From NCBI GenBank assembly GCA_018380195.1, contig JAGZUC010000004.1:1-64000 (forward strand): 64,000 nucleotides of DNA, written 5' to 3'. The notes beneath the pieces are model-generated. The model made no database searches, was not told the DNA's origin, and saw only the letters and a program-made list of their open reading frames with translations. This stretch comes from Collinsella sp. (GTDB taxonomy: Bacteria > Actinomycetota > Coriobacteriia > Coriobacteriales > Coriobacteriaceae). The position numbers and the translations under genes were made by a program. Positions 1 through 8,286 of the stretch are shown one piece after another (the stretch's first letter is position 1; each line of letters opens with the position of its first letter).

Positions 1-39
1 GACGAGATAGTCGAGAAGCGCGGCCTCAAGAAGGAGTAA
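1..39 (+). CDS. C-terminal end of an upstream gene (partial)
   Basis: The first 13 codons read DEIVEKRGLKKE and then TAA, a charged C-terminal tail typical of a soluble protein. Only the last 12 residues are inside the window, so no function can be assigned. It reads toward the folD gene, which is on the opposite strand, so the two genes converge on the gap at 40-404. Confidence 0.5.
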   Translation, partial: DEIVEKRGLKKE

Positions 40-142
40 CATCGGGACTTGCAGCGACGGACCTCAGGACACTCTTACACCACGTCTGCGCGCGCGACCA
101 CACGAAAAGGGCGAAACCACGGCTTCGGCAGCCCCTGTGGGC

Positions 143-361
143 AAAAAATGCCAAATATGAGTACTGTCACAAATTTAGTGGCAGCAAATTGCACTGTTCC
201 GGGCGCCGGGAATCCTCACCTGTCCAAAAACTGAGTCTAGTAATTCCCCATACGTCCAATAAAATTGGCTCTTTAACGATATTACTTATCGCTAAAGAGC
301 CAAAATGATCTCAAACATATGTGACTAACTTGGCAACAGTACTCATATTTGGCATTTTTTG
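143..361. repeat. Inverted repeat pair with 25-base identical arms
   Basis: Bases 143-167 (starting CAAAAAATGCC) are the exact reverse complement of 337-361; similarity continues outward with a few mismatches. The arms enclose about 170 bases of AT-richer DNA containing a second hairpin at 265-303. The 365-base gap 40-404 holds only these structures and no gene. A 12-base piece of the outer right side (TGGCAACAGTAC, 331-342) recurs at 3866-3877. It resembles a short non-coding repeat element; origin unknown. Confidence 0.7.
259..303 (-). terminator. Rho-independent terminator of fchA-folD
   Basis: Bases 265-281 pair with 287-303 (17-base arms, one mismatch, 5-base loop). Read on the minus strand the stem is followed by TTTTATT. 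It lies about 100 bases past the folD stop. Confidence 0.6.
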
Positions 362-404
362 ACCACGGGGTATCTAACCAACCCCCTAAACAGCCTCCAA
401 ACGC

Positions 405-1259
405 CTATTTTACCGCGCGCTCAGCCGCCTCGATCACGTGCTTGGCGAGAATTGCTGTCGTCACGGCGCCCACGCCACCCGGCACGGGGGTGATTGCGCC
501 AACAACCGGCTCCGCGGCATCAAAATCGACGTCGCCGACCAGCTTGCCAGCGGCTTCGTCCCAATTAATGCCAACATCGATAATCGCCTGGTCCTCGCGG
601 ACCGCATCTACGCCAATCGTGCGCGCGCGTCCAACGGCGGCAACCACAATGTCGGCAGCACAGCACTCGGCGGCAAGATCGCGCGTATGCGTATGGCACG
701 TCGTCACGGTTGCGTTGCGCGCCGTAAGCATGGCGGCAACGGGGCGGCCAATTACCAGTGAGCGTCCGACCACGGCAACTTTGGCGCCGTCCAGCTCAAC
801 GCCGTAATGATCCAGCAAAGCAAGCACGGCTTCAGCTGTGCAGGGGGCAAAACCCTCGCCGCGCCCCGAAAGCGTGGTGAGCAGCGAAGCCGGCGTCATG
901 GAGTCAACGTCCTTGGCGGGATCGAGCGCTGCGGTGACGGCGTTCTCGTCAAGGCCGGCGGGCAGCGGGCGAAACATCAGACAGCCATGAACAGCCGAGT
1001 CGGCATTGATGTCCTCGATGGCCGTCAACAGCTCGTCTTGCGAAACACCGGCAGGAAGCAACACGCGACGCGCCTCGATGCCAACCTTTTCGCAGCGTTT
1101 AAGGGCGCCGCGCTCGTAGGATAGGTCGTCCTCGCGTTCACCCACACGCACGATAGCAAGCGTCGGAACAACACCGCGTTCGCGCAGCGCAGCGCAGCGG
1201 GCAGCGAGCTCCTCAGTCAAAGCGCGGGCGACGGGAGCACCCTTCAGTAGCTCAGCCAT
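405..1259 (-). CDS. folD: Bifunctional methylenetetrahydrofolate dehydrogenase / methenyltetrahydrofolate cyclohydrolase
   Basis: A 284-residue protein, the usual FolD length. It interconverts 5,10-methylene-, 5,10-methenyl- and 10-formyl-tetrahydrofolate in the cytoplasm. Visible family features are the folate-side Lys in SYERGALKRCEKVGI (usually YxxxK), the QLPLP-equivalent MFRPLPAG, DVDSMTP, and the dinucleotide-binding segment VAVVGRSLVIGRPVA, followed by PVPGGVGAVTTA near the C terminus. The ATG at 1259 was chosen because AGAGGGGA precedes it and family similarity begins there (MAELLKGAPVA); a longer frame runs back into fchA. It starts 2 bases after the fchA stop, so the pair is one operon. 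With fchA present, the cyclohydrolase step may be duplicated. Confidence 0.95.
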   Translation of the reverse strand: MAELLKGAPVARALTEELAARCAALRERGVVPTLAIVRVGEREDDLSYERGALKRCEKVGIEARRVLLPAGVSQDELLTAIEDINADSAVHGCLMFRPLPAGLDENAVTAALDPAKDVDSMTPASLLTTLSGRGEGFAPCTAEAVLALLDHYGVELDGAKVAVVGRSLVIGRPVAAMLTARNATVTTCHTHTRDLAAECCAADIVVAAVGRARTIGVDAVREDQAIIDVGINWDEAAGKLVGDVDFDAAEPVVGAITPVPGGVGAVTTAILAKHVIEAAERAVK

Positions 1260-1261
1260 GG

Positions 1262-1894
1262 CTATCCCCTCTTTCTTGCAGCGTCGGAGGCGCGGCGCGC
1301 CAGCGCATCGGCGCGCGGCAACCATGTGTCGAGCAACTCATCGCACGCCGCCTCGAGTTCCTCGGCGCGCGCCCGGTCTTTCATAGATGTGGTGTTGGCA
1401 AAGAGCGTCAGGCTCGCGCCCTGCATGGCAGCGCGGCAGAATACGGCACCGCACGCCACGTCGGACAGCAACTGGCGCGAGCCTTTGTCTGCCATGTCCT
1501 CGAGCAGCGCCAGCGCGCGCCCGCAGGCATCCATGATCCGATACGGCGGCATGGCCGCCACGTGCAACGCGTCCTGAATCGCAGCCGGTCGAGCCGGGTC
1601 CTCGCGCGGAATACCGTATGCCGCAGACACCTGGCCGTACGCACGCACATCCTCGGCAACCAGGCCCACTAGTTCCTGCGCCAACTCGTCTGCCTGGGCA
1701 AACGCACGCGTCAGGTCATCCGCACGATCAGCAAGCGCGGGATTGGTCACACCGTAGCGGGCAACCATTCCGCACAGCGAGGCGCCCAGCGCGCCCACAA
1801 AAGCGCTCGCGCTGCCACCACCGGGAACTGGCTCGCGCGCGGCCAGCGCCTCGGCAAAACCGCGACAGGTTTTATCCATCATCTCTTGGCTCAT
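1262..1894 (-). CDS. fchA: Methenyltetrahydrofolate cyclohydrolase (FTCD cyclodeaminase-like)
   Basis: A 210-residue all-helical protein of the formiminotransferase-cyclodeaminase C-terminal family. The signature PVPGGGSASAFVGALGASLC lies near residues 23-42. The family converts 5,10-methenyl- to 10-formyl-tetrahydrofolate, or deaminates formimino-tetrahydrofolate. The location directly upstream of folD supports a C1-folate role. The start at 1894 (MSQEMMDK) has GAAGGTG about 10 bases upstream; a longer frame to 1954 would place the start in a GC palindrome and is less likely. The gene precedes folD in the operon. Confidence 0.88.
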   Translation of the reverse strand: MSQEMMDKTCRGFAEALAAREPVPGGGSASAFVGALGASLCGMVARYGVTNPALADRADDLTRAFAQADELAQELVGLVAEDVRAYGQVSAAYGIPREDPARPAAIQDALHVAAMPPYRIMDACGRALALLEDMADKGSRQLLSDVACGAVFCRAAMQGASLTLFANTTSMKDRARAEELEAACDELLDTWLPRADALARRASDAARKRG

Positions 1895-1923
1895 ACGCAC
1901 ACGCACCTTCAAGTCATATATAT

Positions 1924-1951
1924 CGGTCGGGCGGCCGACGTCGGCCGACCG
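1924..1951 (-). promoter_or_regulatory. GC-rich palindrome in the fchA-folD leader
   Basis: The sequence centred on GCCGACGTCGGC is a near-perfect inverted repeat 30 bases upstream of the fchA start, next to an AT stretch (ATATATAT, 1916-1923) that could hold a -10 box. It could be a regulator operator or a leader hairpin; I cannot tell which. The rest of the 379-base gap 1895-2273 contains only the short repeat noted at 2040-2077. Confidence 0.35.
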
Positions 1952-2039
1952 CATCGATCACGTAATGGTGCTAAGTCTAGCCCATAAGTACGCGAGCGTC
2001 AGCGCACCTGGCCATCGCGGATTTCTATGGCACACGATA

Positions 2040-2077
2040 GGCCATGTCAACGCAAACATGGGACACATGGCCCACCT
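2040..2077. repeat. Short palindrome with a GGGACACATGGCCCACC unit
   Basis: GGCCATGT at 2040-2047 faces ACATGGCC at about 2064-2071, giving a small hairpin. The 17-base unit beginning at 2060 recurs exactly at 3026-3042. One copy lies upstream of each of the two lipoprotein genes, at different distances (about 197 and 73 bases). Confidence 0.5.
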
Positions 2078-2273
2078 TTCGAGACTCCCGAGCAGCACAA
2101 GCTGGGGCATATCTATAAGTAAGGAACCCGTTGGGGAACGGCCGCGCAACGGCCACAAGCGATGAACGGAGGCATAAGTCGCACAGTACACAGAGACATC
2201 CGCCGCCAGCGCAATCAGTACCCCAACAGCATGCGGCGCCGTGATGTCATCAGCAGACAGGGAGGACGCCACC

Positions 2274-2873
2274 ATGATGAAAAAGACCCTATCAATCCTT
2301 TCCCTTTGCATCGCCCTCTTTGCCGCGCTCGCCCTTGTGGGCTGCGGCGGGAGCGCATCGGGCGGCGGCAGCGCCCCCAAGAGCGAGAGCAAGGAAAAGG
2401 CCCCCGTCGCCAAGAAGACCGACTACATCTGGTTTAAGGTCGAGATGCCCGAGGGCGTCGGCGTAAGCGACTCTGCCGGCAAGAATGCCGACAGGGTCCA
2501 GCTCACCTTCCCCGAAGACGAGAACGCCTCGGCCGATCGCTTTATCCCCGTTTGGAAAAAAGCGCTGACGGCCGAGGAATCCCACGCCGACCAGGCGGAA
2601 AAGAAGGGGGATACGTTCCAGTGGAAAGATGGCGGGTCCGTCGAGTATAACGGCAGGACGTGGCTCGTCGGAACATACGAGGACAACAGCGGCATCTCAA
2701 CCATGCTTTTTACCGATGTTGAGCCGGGAAGCGTCTACGTCCTCATCTCGAACTTCGACCAGCACAAGAAAGAAGCCGAGGCACTCCTCAACTCCATCGA
2801 GTTCCCCGATGACATGGAAGAGGCAGTTTCCGAGGCACGCGAAGTCGAGATTTCGAGCATCGAGATCAAGTAA
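2274..2873 (+). CDS. Lipoprotein of unknown function, paralogue 1
   Basis: A 199-residue secreted protein. The N terminus is a lipoprotein signal: MMKK, a hydrophobic core, then lipobox LVGC with the lipidated Cys at residue 24, followed by a Gly/Ser linker. The mature part contains YIWFKVEMPEGVGVSD, shared nearly word for word with the next gene, and a C-terminal pattern (SVYVLI, then SIEF.DD..EA) also shared. No enzyme motif is visible, so it is probably a membrane-tethered binding or sensing domain. The start at 2274 was chosen over one 33 bases upstream because GGAGG lies 8 bases before it. It has its own terminator. Confidence 0.8.
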   Translation: MMKKTLSILSLCIALFAALALVGCGGSASGGGSAPKSESKEKAPVAKKTDYIWFKVEMPEGVGVSDSAGKNADRVQLTFPEDENASADRFIPVWKKALTAEESHADQAEKKGDTFQWKDGGSVEYNGRTWLVGTYEDNSGISTMLFTDVEPGSVYVLISNFDQHKKEAEALLNSIEFPDDMEEAVSEAREVEISSIEIK

Positions 2874-2942
2874 CGGGACACCCGCACGCGCCTACGCGCA
2901 CCCGCGCACATGCGCCCCATTAAAACAACGGGCGCCCAACCC

Positions 2943-2977
2943 GGGGAGGGCCGACAGCACCAGCCCTCCCCTCTTTT
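2943..2977 (+). terminator. Rho-independent terminator after lipoprotein 1
   Basis: GGGGAGGGC (2943-2951) pairs with GCCCTCCCC (2963-2971), followed by TCTTTT. It lies 70 bases after the stop codon. Confidence 0.8.
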
Positions 2978-3025
2978 GCGCCCGAACATATTGCCACTTA
3001 ACGGCGCAAATCCGGCCCTCAGAAT

Positions 3026-3042
3026 GGGACACATGGCCCACC
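3026..3042. repeat. Second copy of GGGACACATGGCCCACC
   Basis: Exact 17-base match to 2060-2076, placed 73 bases before the second lipoprotein start. The flanks differ from the first copy, so it was either copied with the gene duplication and then diverged, or is a mobile short repeat. Confidence 0.5.
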
Positions 3043-3114
3043 CTAGCGAGCCGTCCACGCGTACAGTAAAGACAGGTAATCCATAGGCGGTTACAGATCG
3101 AGGAGGACACGACC

Positions 3115-3708
3115 ATGAAAAAGAAGGCCTTTGCGATTCTCACCCTCTGCATCAGTCTCTTTGCCGCAGTTGCCCTGGTGGGCTGCGGTGGCAGCGGAGA
3201 CGCTACCGGAAGTGGCGGTGGCGGCGGGGCAGAAAAGCCAGCCGTGGATATGAGGACCGACTTCATTTGGTTTAAGGTCGAGGTTCCCGAGGGCGTCGAG
3301 ATTACCGACGTTGCCGGCGACACCGCCGACAGGGCCCAGTTTAAGTTCACCGAGAGCGAGCACGCCAGCGATCGCTTCATCCCCGTCTTCGATCCTGACA
3401 AGAACGCCGACGAGCTGTTCGACTACGAGGCAAAGTGGAATGCCAGCTTTGAGTGGACCGAGAATGACCCCGTCAAGTACAACGGCAAGACTTGGCGCAA
3501 CGCTTCCTATACACACTCGGGCGGCGTAACGACCGAATACTTCACCGACGTTGACGGCGGCAGTGTGTATGTGCGTATCGACAACGTCGAGGAGCACAAG
3601 GACGCCGTCGAGACCATGATGAAGTCTCTGGAATTTGCCGACGACATCGCCGAGGCCAAGACCGAGGCCATGGACGTCAAGCTCGACGATATCGAGATCA
3701 AGCGCTAA
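3115..3708 (+). CDS. Lipoprotein of unknown function, paralogue 2
   Basis: A 197-residue paralogue of the preceding gene. It has the same signal layout (MKKK, LVGC with Cys 24, Gly-rich linker) and the same core motif FIWFKVEVPEGVEITD. It also shares DRFIPVF, a VKYNGKTW segment, SVYVRI and the C-terminal DDIEIKR pattern. GAGGAGG lies 9 bases before the ATG. The tandem arrangement with separate terminators suggests a duplication followed by independent expression. Function unknown. Confidence 0.8.
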   Translation: MKKKAFAILTLCISLFAAVALVGCGGSGDATGSGGGGGAEKPAVDMRTDFIWFKVEVPEGVEITDVAGDTADRAQFKFTESEHASDRFIPVFDPDKNADELFDYEAKWNASFEWTENDPVKYNGKTWRNASYTHSGGVTTEYFTDVDGGSVYVRIDNVEEHKDAVETMMKSLEFADDIAEAKTEAMDVKLDDIEIKR

Positions 3709-3780
3709 GCGACTGGCGAGCGCAACGGGAAACACGGTCGCAGTGCAAACAAACGACGGTACCCCAGCGCTTCGTACCCA

Positions 3781-3812
3781 GGGAGGGCCGGTAAACCGAC
3801 CCTCCCTTTCTT
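3781..3812 (+). terminator. Rho-independent terminator after lipoprotein 2
   Basis: GGGAGGG (3781-3787) pairs with CCCTCCC (3800-3806), with an inner GGT/ACC pair, followed by TTTCTT. The rest of the 305-base gap 3709-4013 holds a 12-base fragment of the window-start repeat (3866-3877) and otherwise nothing recognised. Confidence 0.78.
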
Positions 3813-4013
3813 ATGTCTGTAGCCGACGAACGCGAGGATGCCGGACGCCGGAACCGCCCCAAATGTGGCAACAGTACGAAAACGACAAACACCCCAACAC
3901 GTCCGCCCACCGATTTATTGCGCCGCGCAGACAATTAAACCAGCATCTTTAAACATCTGGGCAGTATAGTGACCAAAACTATCGCATAACCGCACTCTGC
4001 GAATGGAGAAGTT

Positions 4014-6500
4014 ATGACCGAACACCATGCCATCAGCCGCCGAGCGTTTACGCTGGGCCTAGGGCTTGCGGCGTTGTCACCACTTGCAAGCCTGCCCGAA
4101 ACCGCAGCGCCGGGCATTCCCCTGCGAGCGGCATTTGCAGACAACACACCCGCACCGTCGGACAGCCTCCACAATTTCGTCATTCGCCTTCGCCCCGCGG
4201 GCTATTTTCGCACCGCGAGCGTCAACCAAGACGGCAACGTTCGCGGCAACGTCTGTCACCTGTTTAACGACGGCACGTCCAGCAAGCTCATCCTTGAGAA
4301 CGTAACGACCAAGAATGACGATACAAACTGGTACGCCATCCGCACCTTGCTCAATTTCGAAGAGCATAAAAAGACGGGCTACAGCATTTGGTCGGTCGAC
4401 GACGACTCGGACAAAGATGGAAAGGTCATCCACGTATGGGGCGGCGAGTATGACAACAAGCCCAGCCGCGCTTTTGCGTTCGAGCGTCAATCAAACGGAA
4501 CCTACATCATCCGAGACCGCACGGTCGAGAAAGAAACCGAGAAAAAAGACATTAAGTACCTGGCAATAGAATCGAACGGCAAAGACCAGGACAACAATAA
4601 GATCTGCCATAAGAGTAAGAGCATTCCGTGGGAGCTCGAACTTATCGGTTACGACATGAAAAAGAACGATGCCACGGTTAGCAGCCTCGACTGGATCACG
4701 TACAGCAGCTACGTCGACGGACCATGTTGGATGAAATACGTCGACGACAACAAGTTCCTCGACGAGCTGAGCATCCCGGGTACGCACGATTCGGGCACCT
4801 GCAGCGTGGACAACGACACTGAGCCCCAATCCTCGCAAGTAAAATGCCAGCAGGATTACATTCCCACGCAGTTGCTCGAAGGCATTCGCTATTTCGATAT
4901 CCGGCTCGGAAAGGGCGATGACCCCGGCATCGACCACGGGATTTTCTACCTACTCAAAAAAGACGGGAACTATCTGCATCTCTCCGATGTCATCGGGTAC
5001 TTCAAAACGTTTTTGAACGAAAACCCGTCAGAAGCGCTCATCATGCTCGCATCGCGCGGCAACGATGAGGCTACCGACGAAAGCATAACGACGGCCTTCG
5101 CCAAGGTTATGGCCGATAACCCCAACCTGTTCTACACGTCGAGCCACGTCCCCACGCTGGGCGAGGTGCGCGGAAAGATCGTCCTGCTGCGTCGATTTGG
5201 GCTCGCCGGCAACAGCGTAAGCGGCCACACGTGGGGCCTCGACCTCACCCAATGGGATGACAAGATCAAGGCGCATTCCGGGCAGTCGATGTGTCTCGTC
5301 CAAGACGCGCGGGGATTTGAAGCCATAGGGGAAACGGGCAATGAAGAGCCCTATTGCACCAAGGTATACGCCCAGGACAAGTACAAACTCACGGGAACCG
5401 ACAAGCTCAGCTGGGTCGATAATGCGCTGAAGGAAACGACCGGGCGCACGTGCAACAAGGTGGACGTCGTGGACGATGCCGGGGCCGAGGTGCAAGTCCA
5501 GGAGCGTTGCTGGTCTATCAACTACACCAGCTGCACGGGCTTGTCGCACGGAGGCAATCCTTTTACCTCGGCACGAGTAGTCAACGAGCATCTGTACAAG
5601 AGCCCGTACATCAATCCCAGCGGCACCGAGGATACAAAGTCAGATTACCTCAAGCACATTGGCATCATCGCATCCGACTTTGTTGATGCGGCGCTGGCCC
5701 GGAGCATCTACCAGCGCAATTACAATTACGATACGAAGCACACGCAGTCGGCTTCGTGCTGCCTCCCGACCCGCATGCGCATGACGTACGGCGACTCGCT
5801 GAGCGATGCCTCGCTCCAGGATGGCAAGACCGTTGGCGAGGGCCATTTCCGCCTTGTCGACAGCAGCAACGTACTCAACGTGGCGGCTTCGGGCCATGCG
5901 TTTACCATCGAATACGTGGATGTCGACGCCTTGGGCAACGAGACCGTTACGGGGCTGCAGGGATCCGTGCCCATCGATATCGATCCGCGCGCACTGACAC
6001 CCCACTTTGAGGGGCTCGAAGGCCTTAAGGCCGGCGAAGACGTGCGCGCCAAGATTGCGGCATCACTCGAGGGCAAGCTCGAAACCGATGCCTGCACGGC
6101 CCAGCTCGAGTTTGTGCACGGCGCGGACGGCGCTCCGGGCACGGCAATGGTCGAGGGCGAGGCATTTACCGCGGGAACGTACTGGGTGCGCGCGAACGGT
6201 CTTTTGGGCGACGCGGCGCAAAACTACAAGCTTGCTAATGACGGAGCCGCGAGCTTTACCGTAGCGGCCTCGAACAGTGCAGGCGGCACCGGCACCGACG
6301 GTGGCACGGGTTCCAACGCAGGCAGCGCTGATAAGAACGGTAAGGGCAACAAGGGCAAGAACTCGGGCGGAAAACTCGCCGACACGGGCGACGGCTCCGG
6401 CATTGCCGCCGGGCTCGCCGCTGCCGCCGTGGCGACGACGGTCGCCGGCGCAGCAATGCTTGCAAATGACCGCGAAGACAACGGAGACGTTGACGATTAG
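4014..6500 (+). CDS. Tat-exported, wall-anchored phosphatidylinositol-specific phospholipase C-like protein
   Basis: An 828-residue surface protein. The N terminus has a twin-arginine signal (SRRAFTLGLGLAALS). Residues ~50-215 look like a beta-rich, ricin-like module (inference). The PI-PLC X region follows: IPGTHDSG with His258 and IDHG with His308. Their 50-residue spacing equals that of the two catalytic histidines in Bacillus PI-PLC (His32/His82). YFDIRLG and the later RGKIVLLRRFG are also typical. After ~residue 620 comes an Ig/MBG-like segment, a Gly/Ser/Lys linker, then LADTG (788-792), a hydrophobic stretch and a short charged tail, i.e. an LAXTG sortase signal. It probably cleaves phosphatidylinositol or GPI-type substrates at the cell surface. 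The ATG is preceded by GGAGAAG. Confidence 0.82.
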   Translation: MTEHHAISRRAFTLGLGLAALSPLASLPETAAPGIPLRAAFADNTPAPSDSLHNFVIRLRPAGYFRTASVNQDGNVRGNVCHLFNDGTSSKLILENVTTKNDDTNWYAIRTLLNFEEHKKTGYSIWSVDDDSDKDGKVIHVWGGEYDNKPSRAFAFERQSNGTYIIRDRTVEKETEKKDIKYLAIESNGKDQDNNKICHKSKSIPWELELIGYDMKKNDATVSSLDWITYSSYVDGPCWMKYVDDNKFLDELSIPGTHDSGTCSVDNDTEPQSSQVKCQQDYIPTQLLEGIRYFDIRLGKGDDPGIDHGIFYLLKKDGNYLHLSDVIGYFKTFLNENPSEALIMLASRGNDEATDESITTAFAKVMADNPNLFYTSSHVPTLGEVRGKIVLLRRFGLAGNSVSGHTWGLDLTQWDDKIKAHSGQSMCLVQDARGFEAIGETGNEEPYCTKVYAQDKYKLTGTDKLSWVDNALKETTGRTCNKVDVVDDAGAEVQVQERCWSINYTSCTGLSHGGNPFTSARVVNEHLYKSPYINPSGTEDTKSDYLKHIGIIASDFVDAALARSIYQRNYNYDTKHTQSASCCLPTRMRMTYGDSLSDASLQDGKTVGEGHFRLVDSSNVLNVAASGHAFTIEYVDVDALGNETVTGLQGSVPIDIDPRALTPHFEGLEGLKAGEDVRAKIAASLEGKLETDACTAQLEFVHGADGAPGTAMVEGEAFTAGTYWVRANGLLGDAAQNYKLANDGAASFTVAASNSAGGTGTDGGTGSNAGSADKNGKGNKGKNSGGKLADTGDGSGIAAGLAAAAVATTVAGAAMLANDREDNGDVDD

Positions 6501-6595
6501 GCCAGCCGGCCCTTTTGGACACATCGATTTAATGAGGGGCGCAGGACACCGTTCTGTGCCCCCGATTTTTACCTTGGCCCGAACGCCGCCATGGG

Positions 6596-6865
6596 CTACA
6601 TCACCATGTTCAGCGCGTTAACAAACTCCTGGGCCTTCGCACGGCTGCTCAGGCTAAAGACACAGGCAGTCAACAGCCTGTTACGTAGGAAAACGTCGCG
6701 GCCCTTGATCCTGTTGACCCCCGTGATGTCCTTAAGATAGACAATCTCGGTGTGCTTGCCACCAAACGTACCCTTCTTGAGCACCTCAATACGGTTAGGG
6801 TAGATCTTGACGTCTTTAAACCTACCCGAACCTTTGTCCTGGAACAGCAGCGTGTTGTTGTCCAT
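6596..6865 (-). CDS. Small PH-domain-like protein, function unknown
   Basis: An 89-residue cytoplasmic protein with alternating strand-like segments (VKIYPNRIEVLKKG, EIVYLKDITGVNRI) and a terminal helix (SSRAKAQEFVNALNMVM). This is the layout of bacterial PH-like domains (fold inferred). The ATG at 6865 has GGGAGTG 7 bases before it; an upstream GTG at 6910 has no ribosome site. It stands alone, convergent with the PI-PLC gene and divergent from the nuclease gene. Confidence 0.65.
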   Translation of the reverse strand: MDNNTLLFQDKGSGRFKDVKIYPNRIEVLKKGTFGGKHTEIVYLKDITGVNRIKGRDVFLRNRLLTACVFSLSSRAKAQEFVNALNMVM

Positions 6866-7033
6866 ACGCGTCACTCCCGCGGGGTTCGCTAAAACTGCCT
6901 CTATGGTCACATTTTAACCACCGCAAGGCTCCCATGCGAAGGTGCCAGACAACATAGCAATTCGTGTCCGCGCGAGGCTTTAAACTAAATGCGTTAAAGA
7001 TGCATTCCACAAGAGGAAAGTGGGGCGACAGTG

Positions 7034-8083
7034 ATGGGTGAACTAGTAAACCGTGGAGAATCGGCAATCGTGCCCGAAGGTTTTTACAAGCAGGTCTCCT
7101 CGATTCTCAACGCCGCTCGCGACAAGGCCTATACCGCCGTTAACTTTGCGATGGTTGAGGCATATTGGGAGATCGGCAAGAGTATTGTTGATGAACAGGG
7201 CGGAGAGGAGCGCGCCAAGTATGGCGATGCACTGATCGACGAACTTGCCGTTAGATTGACTAAGGATTTTGGCAGAGGCTTCAACGCCAGAAGCTTAAGA
7301 TACATGCGTCAGTTTTATCTTGCGTTCCCAATCCGGAACGCGCTGCGTTCCGAATTGAATTGGACACATTACCGCAGGTTATCGCGTATAACCGACCCTG
7401 ATGCTCGAACATGGTACATGAACGAATGCGCCGATTCTCGTTGGAGCACGCGTCAGCTCGAACGCCAGATCAACACCATGTTCCGCGAGCGCCTACTTGC
7501 CAGCAAGGACAAGGAGGCCGTCACCCAGGAAATCCAAAAGAGCGCCCCGGCTCGTCGCCCCGAGGATATCATCCGCGACCCATATGTACTGGAGTTTTTA
7601 GGTTTCTCGGACGATACTGCGTTTCGCGAGAGCGATCTAGAGCAGGCGCTCATCACGCATCTTCAGAAGTTCCTGCTGGAGCTTGGCCGTGGTTTCGCTT
7701 TCGAGGCGCGCCAAAAGCGCATCACCTTTGATGGGCGCCATTTCTATATTGACCTTGTTTTTTACAACTATCTGATGCGCTGCTTCGTGCTCATCGACCT
7801 TAAGACGGACGACCTTACGCATCAGGACCTGGGCCAGATGCAAATGTATGTGAACTACTACACGCGCGAGCTCATGAACGAAGGCGACAATCCGCCCATA
7901 GGCATCGTGCTCTGCGCGGACAAAAGCGATTCGATTGTCGAGTACACGCTGCCCGAAGACAACGACCAAGTGTTTGCCGCCAAATACCTGCCGTATCTTC
8001 CAAGCAAGGAAGAGCTGGCGCGCGAACTAAGCGCCGAGTACCGCGCCATCAACGAAGCGACCAATGGCGAAACGCAAGGGTAG
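7034..8083 (+). CDS. YhcG/DUF1016-family PD-(D/E)XK nuclease
   Basis: A 349-residue protein with the two-part architecture of this family. The helical N-terminal DUF1016 part includes YWEIGKSIVDEQ and LRYMRQFYLAFP. The C-terminal nuclease core is IDLVFYNYLMRCFVLIDLK (Asp, then Asp-x-Lys of PD-(D/E)XK), followed by GQMQMYVNYY. Relatives are often found in restriction or phage-derived loci. Here it is alone, with no methylase or helicase beside it, so a DNA-repair or defence role is only possible. The ATG at 7034 directly follows a possible GTG start at 7031; AGAGGAAAGTGGGG lies upstream. Confidence 0.85.
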   Translation: MGELVNRGESAIVPEGFYKQVSSILNAARDKAYTAVNFAMVEAYWEIGKSIVDEQGGEERAKYGDALIDELAVRLTKDFGRGFNARSLRYMRQFYLAFPIRNALRSELNWTHYRRLSRITDPDARTWYMNECADSRWSTRQLERQINTMFRERLLASKDKEAVTQEIQKSAPARRPEDIIRDPYVLEFLGFSDDTAFRESDLEQALITHLQKFLLELGRGFAFEARQKRITFDGRHFYIDLVFYNYLMRCFVLIDLKTDDLTHQDLGQMQMYVNYYTRELMNEGDNPPIGIVLCADKSDSIVEYTLPEDNDQVFAAKYLPYLPSKEELARELSAEYRAINEATNGETQG

Positions 8084-8239
8084 CAGCACGTTGCGACCGA
8101 AGCCACCGCAGCCGTCGCAGGCGCACTCGCGGTTGCGACGCACGCTACGAAACAATACCGGTCATGGACGCCGGCAACGACATTCTAGCCGTGGCTGGCG
8201 AGCGTGACCTGACAGGCAAAGACGCGGCCTTCGTCTGAT
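8084..8239 (+). pseudogene. Possible gene remnant, unidentified
   Basis: Directly after the nuclease stop, the same frame stays open for about 33 codons with coding-like composition (VATEATAAVAGALAVATHA). A +1 shift then continues with YETIPVMDAGNDILAVAG and ends GKDAAFV at TGA (8237-8239). This looks like the C terminus of a decayed or frameshifted gene. I could not place it in a family with confidence. Together with the terminator at 8261-8286 it accounts for much of the 395-base gap 8084-8478; I see nothing in 8287-8478. Confidence 0.25.
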
Positions 8240-8260
8240 GTGGGTCCATTGGCTGCCACA

Positions 8261-8286
8261 GAAAAGGGCCGGTTGCAGCCGGCCCT
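8261..8286 (-). terminator. Hairpin terminator downstream of the zinc-ribbon gene
   Basis: AGGGCCGG (8265-8272) pairs with CCGGCCCT (8279-8286) around a 6-base loop. On the minus strand it is followed by TTTTC. It lies about 190 bases past the stop of the gene ending at 8479. Confidence 0.6.
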
